A stretch of 64,000 nucleotides of DNA from Micromonospora sediminimaris (GTDB lineage Bacteria; Actinomycetota; Actinomycetes; Mycobacteriales; Micromonosporaceae). Location of the stretch: assembly GCA_900112325.1 (NCBI GenBank), contig FOLJ01000021.1, forward strand, positions 57,321 to 121,320, read 5' to 3'. Positions 1-8,635 of this stretch are shown in pieces. Position 1 is the first letter of the stretch. Every line of letters begins with the position of its first letter. The position numbers and the translations under genes were made by a program. Below the pieces are notes generated by a model. The model was not told the origin of the DNA. It saw nothing but the letters and a program-made list of their open reading frames with translations, and did no database searches.

Positions 1-790
1 CCTTGGCCCGCTCGATGAACAGGTACGGCAGCCAGACCAGCGAGCCGAAGGCGGCCTGCGCGGTGAGGCCCTGGAGGATGAGCCACCTGTTGGTCCTGCG
101 GCCCAGGATGACGGGCAGGTCGGCCCGGCTGATCCGGTAGTCGTAGTCCCCACCGGTGGCGAGCGCACCGGCCAGTGCCGGCTCGCTCTGGCCGCGCCGG
201 ATGTCGTACGTGAACAGGTAGGCCGCCGTGGCGACCAGACCGACCACGGTGAGCACCAGGAACGGCCGACGCCAGTCGGTCGCGCCGAGCAGTCCGCCGA
301 CCAGGGTGCCGGCCAGGGTGCCGACGCCCTGGGACAGCCCCCAGAAGCTCATCACCAGGCCCCGACGGCGCGGCGTGATCAAATCGGTGACCACCGAGTA
401 ACCGACCGAACCGACCGCGCCCAGGCCCACCGCGGCGAGCAGTTGCGCCGCCAGGAACGTGGGGTAGTTCCCGGCCAGTGCGCTCCCGCCCGTTCCGGCC
501 GCCCAGATCAGCGTGCCGATCATCAGCAACGGCTTGCGGTTGCTGCGGTCGCCGAAGTACGCCCAACCGACCGCCGCCACCGCGCTGGTCAGGAAGCTGA
601 TCGCGGTGACCAGGCCGAGCAGCCGTTGCGGCACGTCGAAGGAGTCGGCGATCGCGCCGTACAGCGGCGGCACCAGACCGATCGCCACGTTGTCCAGCGA
701 GGCGAGCAGCACGAAGACCACGACGCTGTAGAGCCGGCGCGGCGCGCTGCTGCCCCAAACCCGCGCGGGTCCGCCTGTGGTCGAGGTCAT
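1..790 (-). CDS. MFS transporter (C-terminal end cut off by window edge)
   Basis: The reverse strand reads from an ATG at 790 through the window edge, giving about 263 residues beginning MTSTTGGPARVW. The visible part has successive hydrophobic helices (RLYSVVVFVLLASLDNVAIG, then LLGLVTAISFLTSAVAAVGWAYFGDRSNRK). GDRSNRK matches the MFS loop 2-3 signature (GxxxDRxxRR type). Further helices follow around a second charged loop (TPRRRGLVMSFWGLSQG). This is the N-terminal half of a 12-helix major facilitator; the substrate is not evident. The gene lies 132 bp downstream of xylB on the same strand, with a hairpin between them, so it is probably a separate unit. A sugar or sugar-phosphate substrate is possible by context but unproven. 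Confidence 0.8.
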   Translation of the reverse strand, partial: MTSTTGGPARVWGSSAPRRLYSVVVFVLLASLDNVAIGLVPPLYGAIADSFDVPQRLLGLVTAISFLTSAVAAVGWAYFGDRSNRKPLLMIGTLIWAAGTGGSALAGNYPTFLAAQLLAAVGLGAVGSVGYSVVTDLITPRRRGLVMSFWGLSQGVGTLAGTLVGGLLGATDWRRPFLVLTVVGLVATAAYLFTYDIRRGQSEPALAGALATGGDYDYRISRADLPVILGRRTNRWLILQGLTAQAAFGSLVWLPYLFIERAK

Positions 791-865
791 GCGGGCAGCC
801 AACCAGGACGGGATAACGAGCCGATCACCGGGCCACCCCCGAGCGCGCCCGAGATCGTGCTCGGT

Positions 866-911
866 CCCGGATCGGGTGGCTCCTCGTCACGCGGACGCCA
901 CCCGACCCGGG
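866..911 (-). terminator. Hairpin after xylB
   Basis: Two 15-base arms (866-880 CCCGGATCGGGTGGC and 897-911) pair with one mismatch across a 16-base loop, just after the xylB stop codon on the reverse strand. There is no T-tract, as is common for actinobacterial terminators. Confidence 0.5.
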
Positions 912-922
912 AACCGGCGTGA

Positions 923-2380
923 TCACCCCTGGGACAACCGGTCCAGATGGCGTTCCCGGGCCTGCGCGTAGCGCTCCCGGATGCCGGGCACCGACTCGGC
1001 GGCGTGCTCCTCGGTGCCGGACGGTGTCCAGGACGGCGGTTCCCCCGTGCCCAGAGCCAACCACGCGGCCTGCCGGGCGGCACCGTCGGCGACGTACTCG
1101 CCGGGCGGTGGGACCACCACCGGGCAGCCGAAGACCTGCGCCGCGATGCGACGCACCGCCGCCGAGCGGGCGCCGCCGCCGACCAGGATCACCCGGCGTA
1201 CGGCCGCACCCTGGGCGGTGAGCGCGTCGAGCCCGTCGGCGAGGGCGCAGAGCATCCCCTCCACGGCGGCCCGGGCCAGATGCGCCGGAGTCGAGGTACG
1301 CAGGGTCAGCCCGTGCACCGCCCCCGTGGCGTCCGGCCGGTTCGGGGTACGTTCACCCTCCAGGTACGGCACCATGACCAGCCCGTCCGCGCCGGGCGGC
1401 GCGGACAACGCCAGGTCGGCCAGCTCGTCCAGATTGACCCGCAGCATCGCCGCGGCGGCGTCCAGCACCCGGGCCGCGTTAAGCGTGCAGACCAGCGGCA
1501 GGAACCGGCCGGTCACGTCGGCGAAGCCGGCGACGATACCGCTCGGGTCGGCCGCCGGAGTGTCCGCGACGCTGAAGACCGTGCCGGAGGTGCCGATCGA
1601 CACCACCACGTCGCCGGGACGCGCACCGACGCCGAAGCCGGCGGCGGCGTTGTCCCCCGCCCCCGGCCCGAGCAGCGCCGCGCCCGGGTCCGCAGCGGCC
1701 ACGGCACCGGACAGCGCCGCCGGAGCCAGCGTGCCGGCGGCCTCGGCGGGGCCGAGCACCGTCGGCACCCGCACCACCCGGCCGAGCGCCCGCTCCAGCA
1801 GATCCGGGCGGTACTCGCCGGTGCCCGGGGACCAGTAGCCGGTGCCACTGGCATCGCTGCGGTCGGTCCGCAGCGCGTCCAGCCCGGGAGCACCGGCCAG
1901 CCGCCAGGTCAGCCAGTCGTGCGGCAGGCAGACCGCCGCCACCCGGTCGGCGTTTGCCGGCTCGTTGCGGGCCAGCCAGCGCAGCTTGGTGACGGTGAAG
2001 CTGGCCACCGGCACGCTGCCCACCGCATCGGCCCAGAACCGGGGCCCGGCCTGCCCCTCGCCCGCCTCCTGGATCAGCTCGGCCGCGGCACCGGCCGACC
2101 GGGTGTCGTTCCACAGCAGCGCCGGCCGTACCACTTCGCCGGCCTCGTCGAGACAGACCATGCCGTGCTGCTGACCGGCCACGGAAACTGCGGCGACGTC
2201 GGCCAGCCCACCGGCGGCGTCGATCGCCGTCTGGAGAGCCGACCACCAGGCCGAGGGGTGGACCTCGGTGCCGTCCGGGTGCGGTGCCCGGCCCTGCCGG
2301 ACCAGGGCCCCGGTCTCCGCGTCCCGGACGACCACCTTGCACGACTGGGTGGAGGAGTCCACCCCGGCGACGAGCGGCAT
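923..2380 (-). CDS. xylB: Xylulokinase
   Basis: This 485-residue FGGY-family kinase should phosphorylate D-xylulose to xylulose 5-phosphate in the cytoplasm. The N-terminus VAGVDSSTQSCKVVV is the ASKHA nucleotide-binding phosphate-1 loop (DSSTQS). The motif GAGDNAAAGFGVG near the middle carries the catalytic-base Asp region. VGGGARSAAVRRIAAQVFGCPV near the C-terminus is the adenosine-binding motif of FGGY kinases. Length fits the family (about 480-500). The ATG at 2380 lies 10 bp after the xylA stop, and the GAGG of its ribosome-binding site overlaps that stop, so xylA and xylB are translated from one mRNA. Control by the divergent ROK regulator is inferred. Confidence 0.96.
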   Translation of the reverse strand: MPLVAGVDSSTQSCKVVVRDAETGALVRQGRAPHPDGTEVHPSAWWSALQTAIDAAGGLADVAAVSVAGQQHGMVCLDEAGEVVRPALLWNDTRSAGAAAELIQEAGEGQAGPRFWADAVGSVPVASFTVTKLRWLARNEPANADRVAAVCLPHDWLTWRLAGAPGLDALRTDRSDASGTGYWSPGTGEYRPDLLERALGRVVRVPTVLGPAEAAGTLAPAALSGAVAAADPGAALLGPGAGDNAAAGFGVGARPGDVVVSIGTSGTVFSVADTPAADPSGIVAGFADVTGRFLPLVCTLNAARVLDAAAAMLRVNLDELADLALSAPPGADGLVMVPYLEGERTPNRPDATGAVHGLTLRTSTPAHLARAAVEGMLCALADGLDALTAQGAAVRRVILVGGGARSAAVRRIAAQVFGCPVVVPPPGEYVADGAARQAAWLALGTGEPPSWTPSGTEEHAAESVPGIRERYAQARERHLDRLSQG

Positions 2381-2390
2381 GCCGGCCGCC

Positions 2391-3578
2391 TCAGCGTGCG
2401 CCGAGCAGGTGCTCGACGGCGAGCTGGTTCAACCGGACGAAGCCGAAGCCCTTGGCAGCTACCGCGTCGACGTCGAACTCCTCGAACGCGCTGGTGTCGG
2501 CGAGCAGCTCGGTGTACCCCTCGCCGTCGCCGAGGGTCGGCACGCCCAGTTCGGCGACCTTGCTCGCGGACAGCGCCTCGGCGACCTCCGGGTCGGCCCG
2601 GAACGCCGCAGCCCGCTCCTTGAGCAGCAGGTAGGTGCTCATGTTCGCGGCTGCCGAGGCCCAGACCCCGTCGATGTCCTCGGTGCGGGAGGGCTTGTAG
2701 TCGAAGTGGCGGGGGCCGTCGTAGCCGGGGCCGCCGGCCGTGCCACCGTGCTCCAGCAGGTCGACCAGCGCGAACGCATTGAGCAGGTCACCGTGGCCGA
2801 AGACCAGGTCCTGGTCGTACTTGACGCCACGCTGACCGTTGAGGTCGATGTGGAACAGCTTGCCCTGCCAGAGCGCCTGGGCGATGCCGTGGACGAAGTT
2901 CAGCCCGGCCATCTGCTCGTGCCCGACCTCCGGGTTCAGTCCGACCCGCTCCGGGTGGGCCAGGGTGGAGATGAACGCCAGGGCGTGCCCGACGGTCGGC
3001 AGCAGGATGTCGCCACGCGGCTCGTTGGGCTTCGGCTCCAGCGCGAAGCGCAGGTCGTAACCGCGGTCGATGACGTACTGGCAGAGCAGGTCCACCGCTT
3101 CGCGGTAGCGGTCCAGCGCGGCCTGGACGTCCTTGGCGACGTCGTACTCGCCGCCCTCCCGGCCACCCCACATGACGAAGGTCTTCGCGCCCAGCTCGGC
3201 GGCGAGGTCGATGTTGCGCAGCACCTTGCGCAACGCGTACCGCCGGACGTCGCGGTCGTTGCTGGTGAAGCCGCCGTCCTTGAAGACCGGCTGCTGGAAC
3301 AGGTCGGTGGTGACCATCGGCACCACCAGGCCGGTCTCGTCGAGCGCCTTGCGGAACCGCGCGATCTGGGCGTCCCGGGTGGCGGCGTCCGCGCCGAACG
3401 GCACCAGGTCGTCGTCGTGGAAGGTGACACCGTACGCGCCCAGCTCGGCGAGTCGGTGCACCGACTCCACCGGGTCCAGCGCGTCTCGGGTGGCGTGGCC
3501 GAACGGGTCTCGGCCCTGCCAGCCGACCGTCCAGAGCCCGAAGGAGAACTTGTCGGCAGGGGTGGGACGGGGTGCCAT
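2391..3578 (-). CDS. xylA: Xylose isomerase
   Basis: The 395-residue protein interconverts D-xylose and D-xylulose. It shows the short (group I) actinobacterial architecture: the N-terminus KFSFGLWTVGWQGRDPFG, the metal-binding segment FALEPKPNEPRGD, the substrate/metal region VGLNPEVGHEQMAGLNFVHG, and LFHIDLNGQRG. Length matches Streptomyces and Actinoplanes glucose isomerases (about 385-395). The ATG at 3578 has a perfect GGAGG six bases upstream. It is the first gene of xylAB and is divergent from the ROK regulator across only 49 bp. Confidence 0.97.
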   Translation of the reverse strand: MAPRPTPADKFSFGLWTVGWQGRDPFGHATRDALDPVESVHRLAELGAYGVTFHDDDLVPFGADAATRDAQIARFRKALDETGLVVPMVTTDLFQQPVFKDGGFTSNDRDVRRYALRKVLRNIDLAAELGAKTFVMWGGREGGEYDVAKDVQAALDRYREAVDLLCQYVIDRGYDLRFALEPKPNEPRGDILLPTVGHALAFISTLAHPERVGLNPEVGHEQMAGLNFVHGIAQALWQGKLFHIDLNGQRGVKYDQDLVFGHGDLLNAFALVDLLEHGGTAGGPGYDGPRHFDYKPSRTEDIDGVWASAAANMSTYLLLKERAAAFRADPEVAEALSASKVAELGVPTLGDGEGYTELLADTSAFEEFDVDAVAAKGFGFVRLNQLAVEHLLGAR

Positions 3579-3627
3579 GGCAGACCTCCGGTGGTGTCAT
3601 CCGCTATTTGTTCAGTGGTTGAATTAA
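3579..3627. promoter_or_regulatory. xylA / ROK-regulator divergent control region
   Basis: This 49-bp gap must hold both promoters. Positions 3605-3630 are strikingly AT-rich for this genome (ATTTGTTCA, a short spacer, then TTGAATTAAAT) and form an imperfect inverted repeat. ROK/XylR regulators commonly bind such A/T-rich dyads, so this is the probable xylose-responsive operator; that assignment is inference. Confidence 0.5.
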
Positions 3628-4887
3628 ATGACTGTGATGTGGCAGTGTCAAGGGGTGAAGCCACCCGCAGCCCCGGCCGGCGCGGTGCGGCAGGGCAGCC
3701 TGCGTGAGCTGAATCTCGCTCTGGTGCTCGGCCGCATCGCCGCCGCCCGTCGTCCCCCGTCGCGGGCCGCGCTGGCCGCTGACACCGGCCTCACCCGGGC
3801 CACCGTCTCGGCCGTGGTGGAGGATCTGGTCGCCGGCCGCCTCGTCACCGAGGCCGAGCCGACGCCCCGGGCCGGCGCCGGTCGTCCGGCACGCGGTCTG
3901 ATGTTGGCCGGCGACGGTCCCGCCGGTCTGGGGCTGGAGATCAACGTCGACTATCTGGCCGCGTGCGTCGTCGACCTTGCCGGTCAGGTAAGGCACCACA
4001 CGGTGCATCGGGCCGACCTGCGACCCGTCTCCCCGGCCGACGCGCTCGGCCGGCTCGCCGAACTGGCCGGCCGGGCTCGCGTCGACGCCAACGCCCAGGG
4101 CCTGACCCTGGCCGGTGCGGCCCTGGGCGTGCCCGGTCTGGTCGACGACGCCGGTCGGGTCCGCCTCGCACCCAACCTGGGCTGGCGGGACGTGCCGGTG
4201 CCGGAGCTGCTGGCCGACCATCCCCCGCTGACCGAGACGGTCGACGGGGTGCCGCCCCTGGTGGTGGACAACGAGGCGAACCTCGCCGCGCTTGGCGAGT
4301 TGCACGCGGGTGCCGCGCCCGGCAGCTTCCTGCACATCTCCGGCGAGGTAGGCATCGGCGCGGGCATCGTCCTGAACGGCGCGCTGTTTCGAGGTGCCCG
4401 TGGTTGGAGCGGCGAGATCGGGCACATTCCGGTCCGCCCGGACGGGCCACCCTGCCGCTGCGGCGGCCGTGGCTGTCTGGAGCTGTACGCCGGGCAGGAG
4501 GCGATCCTGTCCGCCGCCGGCCTGGCCGGAGCGGACCTACCGGCCGACCGGGCGTCGACCCGGCTGACCCAGCTCGCCACCGCCGAGCACCCCGCCGTGC
4601 TGCGCGCCCTGGCCGAGGCCGGCACAGCGATCGGAGTCACCGTGGCGAGCGTGGTCAACCTGCTGGACCTCGACACGGTGGTGCTCGGCGGCGGCTACGC
4701 CCCGCTCACCGGCTGGCTCCGGCCACCCGTACTCGCCGAGATCGAACGCCGGGTGCTCACCGCGGCCTGGTCGCCGGTCACCGTCCGACCGGCCACCCTC
4801 GGTGCCACGGCCGCCGCGGTGGGAGCGGCCGGATCTGTGGTACGCCGAATTATCGCCCGCCCCGGCGGATGGTTGGCCCGGCTCTGA
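3628..4887 (+). CDS. xylR: ROK-family transcriptional regulator (XylR-like)
   Basis: 419 residues. An N-terminal winged helix-turn-helix (about 25-80, RQGSLRELNLALVLGRIAAARRPPSRAALAADTGLTRATVSAVVEDLVAGRLV) is followed by a ROK sugar-kinase-like fold. The latter has LALGV-type GAALGVPGLVD, the DNEANLAALGEL segment, and a zinc-binding CRCGGRGCLELYAG motif. ROK regulators with this layout usually repress sugar catabolic genes and release DNA on binding the sugar. Its position back-to-back with xylAB points to xylose control. The ATG at 3628 lies inside the AT-rich block with no clear ribosome-binding site, so a GTG at 3655 or 3685 could be the real start. Confidence 0.9.
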   Translation: MTVMWQCQGVKPPAAPAGAVRQGSLRELNLALVLGRIAAARRPPSRAALAADTGLTRATVSAVVEDLVAGRLVTEAEPTPRAGAGRPARGLMLAGDGPAGLGLEINVDYLAACVVDLAGQVRHHTVHRADLRPVSPADALGRLAELAGRARVDANAQGLTLAGAALGVPGLVDDAGRVRLAPNLGWRDVPVPELLADHPPLTETVDGVPPLVVDNEANLAALGELHAGAAPGSFLHISGEVGIGAGIVLNGALFRGARGWSGEIGHIPVRPDGPPCRCGGRGCLELYAGQEAILSAAGLAGADLPADRASTRLTQLATAEHPAVLRALAEAGTAIGVTVASVVNLLDLDTVVLGGGYAPLTGWLRPPVLAEIERRVLTAAWSPVTVRPATLGATAAAVGAAGSVVRRIIARPGGWLARL

Positions 4888-4972
4888 CGCTCTCGACAGG
4901 AGCCGCTCAGGAACAGCTCGGTACGCTTGCCCGCAGGCAACCAACCGTCACCCCGAGGAGTGCACCACCGGC

Positions 4973-5017
4973 ATGCGTACTGGTCGACAGCGCCCGGCGC
5001 CCGGTGTCCGCCGGTGA
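4973..5017 (+). CDS. Putative 14-residue leader peptide coupled to the phosphatase gene
   Basis: A short frame, MRTGRQRPAPGVRR, starts at ATG 4973 with GAGGAG twelve bases upstream. It ends in TGA at 5015-5017, which overlaps the GTG start (5014-5016) of the downstream SpoIIE-type phosphatase as GTGA. The phosphatase start itself has no good ribosome-binding site. The arrangement is what translational coupling would look like. The peptide is strongly basic (five Arg in 14 residues). Whether it is translated is inference. Confidence 0.4.
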   Translation: MRTGRQRPAPGVRR

Positions 5018-6693
5018 CCAGCACCCGACAGGGCGCCTTCACCGGTGCGGCCGGCGAATGGGCCGACGACGGGCGGTCGGGCCGCGCCGCCACCGAGGTA
5101 CCGCACACCACACCTCCCGTGGACACCGATCTCGCCCGTGAGCTGCTCGACGGGCTCGACGAGGCGGTGCTGACCACCGACGCCGCCGGGCTGGTGGTGT
5201 TGGTCAACACGATGGCTGGGCAGTTGCTGCCGGACATCGTCGTCGGAACCGACCTGGCGGGCTGTCCGGTGCCGGCGCTGGCGGCCGCGAGCGCCTCAGG
5301 TGGGGATGACTTCGAGGGTGAGCACCACGGCCGGCGGCTGCGGGGGGTCCGCCGCGCCCTGGGCGGCAACCGATCCGCCTGGTACGTGCGGGACGTCACC
5401 GACGAGCACAGCCGGGTAACGGAGCTGCTGGCCGAGCGTCGACGTACCCAGTTCCTGGCCCGCGCCGGCCGTCGGCTGGGCCTGGCACTGGAGCGTGACC
5501 AGGCGCTGCAAGCCGTTGCCACCCTGCCCGTGCCCTATCTGGCCGATCTTGCCCTGGTGGTGCACCTGCCACCGACGCCGACCGAGTACCGGCCGCACTG
5601 GGTCCGGTACGCCGCTGACGACACCGCGCCGATCACCGGCACGGTGGACTGGGACGTGGTCGCTGCCGTACCCGGTCTCGTCGAGGCCCTCGACGGCGAG
5701 ACCACCGATCCGCGCCCCTGGCCTACTCTCGGGCCGGAGAGACTCGACCCGTTGCTCCCGGCGGACCTCGATGCACCCGCGACCCTGCTGGTCAGCCCGA
5801 TGCCCGGCGCCGGTCGGACGGCCGGTGCCCTGGTGCTGCTCCGCCGACCTGAGCGGGCCGGCTTCGACCGCCGCGACGTCGAACTGGTCCGGGAGCTCGC
5901 CGCCCGGGCCGGTGCCGCACTGGCCACCGCGCAACTGCACGACGCACAGAGTCACCTCGCCCAGGTGCTCCAGGACAGCCTGCTGCCGCCGAGGCTGCCC
6001 ACGGTGGCCGGGATGAGCCTGGCCGGCGGCTATCGCGCGGCCGGGGACGGCCTGCGTATCGGTGGCGACTTCTACGATGTGCTGCCGACCGGCGATGGTG
6101 CGCTGTTCGCCGTCGGGGACGTCTGCGGCAAAGGCGTCGGTGCGGCGGTGCTCACCGGCCGGGTACGCCAGTCGTTGCAGACCCTACGTCTGGTCGAGCA
6201 GCAACCGCGGGAGCTGCTCCGGCTGCTCGACCAGGCGCTGCTCGACACTCCGGACGCGGCCCGGCGCGGCCAGTTCACCACCCTGCTGCTGGGTGCCGTA
6301 CGCGTCGTACCCGAGGGTGGGCTGCGGGTGCGGATCGCCGGCGGCGGGCACCCGGTGCCCCTCGTGATCCGCGCCAACGGCACGGTGACCGCGATTCGGG
6401 TGGGCGGAATGCCGGTCGGCGCGTTGCCCGACGCCCGGTTCGCCACCGCCGACGTTCGGCTGCGCCCCGGTGAGTTGCTTTTCACCCGTACCGACGGAAT
6501 CGCCGAGGCCCGGGGCGGCCCGCGCGGCACAGAGATCTTCGGTGAACGGCGGCTACGCCGGACGCTGGCGGCCGGCGTCGGGCTGCCCCCGGCCACGCTT
6601 GTCGACCACGTGCTGCACGAGGTCGACACGTGGTGTTCCGGCCACCGACACGACGACATAGCGATGCTGGCGATCGGCTCGGCCGGGGACTGA
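5014..6693 (+). CDS. PAS-GAF-PP2C (SpoIIE-type) protein phosphatase
   Basis: About 559 residues from the GTG at 5014. The N-terminal part (LLDGLDEAVLTTDAAGLVVLVNTMAGQLL) is a PAS-like sensor. A GAF-like domain follows (LALERDQALQAVATLPVPYLADLALVVHL to about residue 290). A SpoIIE/PP2C phosphatase domain is C-terminal, with the metal-binding motifs intact: GGDFYDV, GDVCGKG, TDGIAEA and HDDIAML. Such proteins dephosphorylate anti-anti-sigma factors in partner-switching control of alternative sigma factors. No partner anti-sigma gene is in the window. The frame is also open upstream to 4927, but GTG 5014 is favoured because of the overlap with the small leader frame. Confidence 0.88.
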   Translation: MTSTRQGAFTGAAGEWADDGRSGRAATEVPHTTPPVDTDLARELLDGLDEAVLTTDAAGLVVLVNTMAGQLLPDIVVGTDLAGCPVPALAAASASGGDDFEGEHHGRRLRGVRRALGGNRSAWYVRDVTDEHSRVTELLAERRRTQFLARAGRRLGLALERDQALQAVATLPVPYLADLALVVHLPPTPTEYRPHWVRYAADDTAPITGTVDWDVVAAVPGLVEALDGETTDPRPWPTLGPERLDPLLPADLDAPATLLVSPMPGAGRTAGALVLLRRPERAGFDRRDVELVRELAARAGAALATAQLHDAQSHLAQVLQDSLLPPRLPTVAGMSLAGGYRAAGDGLRIGGDFYDVLPTGDGALFAVGDVCGKGVGAAVLTGRVRQSLQTLRLVEQQPRELLRLLDQALLDTPDAARRGQFTTLLLGAVRVVPEGGLRVRIAGGGHPVPLVIRANGTVTAIRVGGMPVGALPDARFATADVRLRPGELLFTRTDGIAEARGGPRGTEIFGERRLRRTLAAGVGLPPATLVDHVLHEVDTWCSGHRHDDIAMLAIGSAGD

Positions 6694-6779
6694 TCCGACG
6701 GCCATCCGGCTGGCCGGCACCACCGACGACGGTGCGCCACCGGTGCCCGATACGGTGCGGCCCCGTCCGGTGCCCCCGG

Positions 6780-7364
6780 TCAGGCCGTCCGGAAGACGGA
6801 GGCGTCCCCCGCCGCCCAGCCCCGCGACGCCGCCTCGACGGCATCCCGGCCTTCGGTCTGTTCCACACGTGGTTCCTCGGCCTGCGGCACCAGCGGCGAC
6901 ACCGGTCGGACGACCCGCGCGCGGGCGGCCTCGTCGAAGGCGCGCAGCCCGCGCAGCAGCGCCTCCCGGGCCTCGGGAGTCATGTCGGCCAGGATCGCCG
7001 CCAGGTGCTGACGACGGTCGTCGCGCAGCTCGGCCAGCAACCGGCGGGCCTCGGCGGTCAGATGCAGCGAGATCTCCCGCCGGTCGGCACGACCCGGCTC
7101 CCGTTCCAGCATCCCGGCGGCCACCAGCCGGTCGCAGAGTCGACTGGCTGAGGAGAGCAGCATGTCCAGGCCGGTGGCGAGGCGACGCAGGTTGATCCCG
7201 TCGTGCCGTTCGACGAGCATGACGGCGCGAAGCTGGGCGGTGGAGATGCGGTTGGCTGCCCGCTCCCGCGCACCGTCCCAGACCGTCAGCAGGGCACCTG
7301 CCGCGGCGTCCAGCTCGGCAGCCATACTCATCTCGGGTCCCGGTGGACCATGCAGTTCCGCCAT
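6780..7364 (-). CDS. MarR-family transcriptional regulator
   Basis: Up to 194 residues with a MarR winged-helix core: RISTAQLRAVMLVERHDGINLRRLATGLDMLLSSASRLCDRLVAAGMLEREPGRADRREISLHLTAEARRLLAEL. The wing motif PGRADRREISLHLT matches the family DxRxxxxxLT signature. The C-terminal 30 residues (after ARVVRPVSPLV) look unstructured. A TACGCT hexamer lies ten bases upstream of ATG 7364 and no ribosome-binding site is visible, so a leaderless or very short-leader mRNA is possible; a start at 7331 is the alternative. It is divergent, by 59 bp, from a PP2C-type gene, which is its most likely target besides itself. Confidence 0.85.
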   Translation of the reverse strand: MAELHGPPGPEMSMAAELDAAAGALLTVWDGARERAANRISTAQLRAVMLVERHDGINLRRLATGLDMLLSSASRLCDRLVAAGMLEREPGRADRREISLHLTAEARRLLAELRDDRRQHLAAILADMTPEAREALLRGLRAFDEAARARVVRPVSPLVPQAEEPRVEQTEGRDAVEAASRGWAAGDASVFRTA

Positions 7365-7423
7365 GGTGCGCCTGAGCGTACCCCGATTCCGTCGGCGGAT
7401 GGGCTTGTGATCAAGGAGAGACC

Positions 7424-8635
7424 ATGACCGAGCCGGTCGACAAGGGCCGCGCGGCCATCACCGCCGCCCCCGTGGACCTCCTCGTGACGCGCGTCGGGGA
7501 ACTGTTCGAGCAGGAGTACGGCATCGCCGACACGGAACTCCTCCAGGTCGACTACCGGCTCGCGGCGCTGCTGCCACTGGGCGGTGGGGAGGCGGTGACG
7601 ACCCCCGGGCACCCGGCGTGGCGCTGCTTCGACCACCAGAGCCCGACCCACGCCGACGGCGTCGGGTACCTGCCGGTGAGCATGCGTGGGGAACGGCGGG
7701 GCGTACTCCGGGTGACGCCGGTCACCGACGCCCGACTGGCCGAGCTGGCGGAGGTCGCCACCGCGCTGGCGCACGAGTTGGCCGCCGTCGACGCCGGCAC
7801 GGACGTCTACCGCGTGGCCCGGCGCAGCCGCCGCCTGACCCTCGCCGCCGAGGTGCAGTGGGAGCTGCTGCCGGGGCGCAGCCGGCTCCGTCCCTCCTTC
7901 AGCCTCGCCGGTCAGCTGGAGCCGGCGTACGCGGTGCGCGGCGACAGCTTCGACTGGTCCGACGATGGTCAGCGGGTCTGGCTCGCCACGATCAACGGGA
8001 TGGGTGAGGGGGTCGTCGCGTCGATGCTCACCACCCTCGCCACCTGCGCGTTGCGTAACGCCCGCCGGGCCGGCATCTCCCTGGCCGACCAGGCGTCCCT
8101 GGCCGACCAGGCCGTCTACGACCTGCACCGGGGCGAGCAGTACCTGGCGACCCTGTTGCTCGAACTCGACCTGCGCACCGGGCTGCTCACCGCCGTCGAC
8201 GCCGGCTCGCCCCGGCTCGTCCTGCTGCGCGACGGCGAGGTCAGCGTCCAGCCGCTGGAGGAGCAGTTCCCGCTCGGCATGTTCGAGGGGACCAACTACC
8301 GCGAGCAGTTCGTCCAGCTCCAGCGCGGGGACCGACTGTTCATGATCAGCGACGGGGTGATCGAAGCGGCCGGGAGCACGGAGCGGTACGGCCAGACGGC
8401 GCTGGACCGGATGTTGCGCCGGACCGCACCGATGACGGCGCTGGACGCGGTTCGCTCCCTGCTCGGCGACCTACGGGCGTTCGTTGCCGGTGATCTCACC
8501 GACGACGCCGTCGTGGTCTGCCTGGACTGGCTCGGCCCGCAGCCGGAGACCCCGCCCGCCGAGTCAGTACGCGCCGCGGCTGTTGACCACCGCGCCGACC
8601 GTCTTCCACAGGATCGTCAGGTCAGCGGCGAGTGA
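7424..8635 (+). CDS. SpoIIE-type PP2C-like protein with a substituted metal site
   Basis: 403 residues. The N-terminal half (to about residue 130) resembles a GAF-type sensor; the C-terminal half is a SpoIIE/PP2C fold. Aligning motifs by eye with the canonical paralog ending at 6693, GGDFYD corresponds to RGDSFD, TDG to SDG and HDD to TDD. However, GDVCGKG is replaced by INGMGEG, so one metal-coordinating Asp is Asn. The protein may be a weak phosphatase or a pseudo-phosphatase acting by binding. The start is firm: AAGGAG five bases before ATG 7424. Its last 72 bases overlap the convergent sugar-transferase gene. Confidence 0.85.
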   Translation: MTEPVDKGRAAITAAPVDLLVTRVGELFEQEYGIADTELLQVDYRLAALLPLGGGEAVTTPGHPAWRCFDHQSPTHADGVGYLPVSMRGERRGVLRVTPVTDARLAELAEVATALAHELAAVDAGTDVYRVARRSRRLTLAAEVQWELLPGRSRLRPSFSLAGQLEPAYAVRGDSFDWSDDGQRVWLATINGMGEGVVASMLTTLATCALRNARRAGISLADQASLADQAVYDLHRGEQYLATLLLELDLRTGLLTAVDAGSPRLVLLRDGEVSVQPLEEQFPLGMFEGTNYREQFVQLQRGDRLFMISDGVIEAAGSTERYGQTALDRMLRRTAPMTALDAVRSLLGDLRAFVAGDLTDDAVVVCLDWLGPQPETPPAESVRAAAVDHRADRLPQDRQVSGE

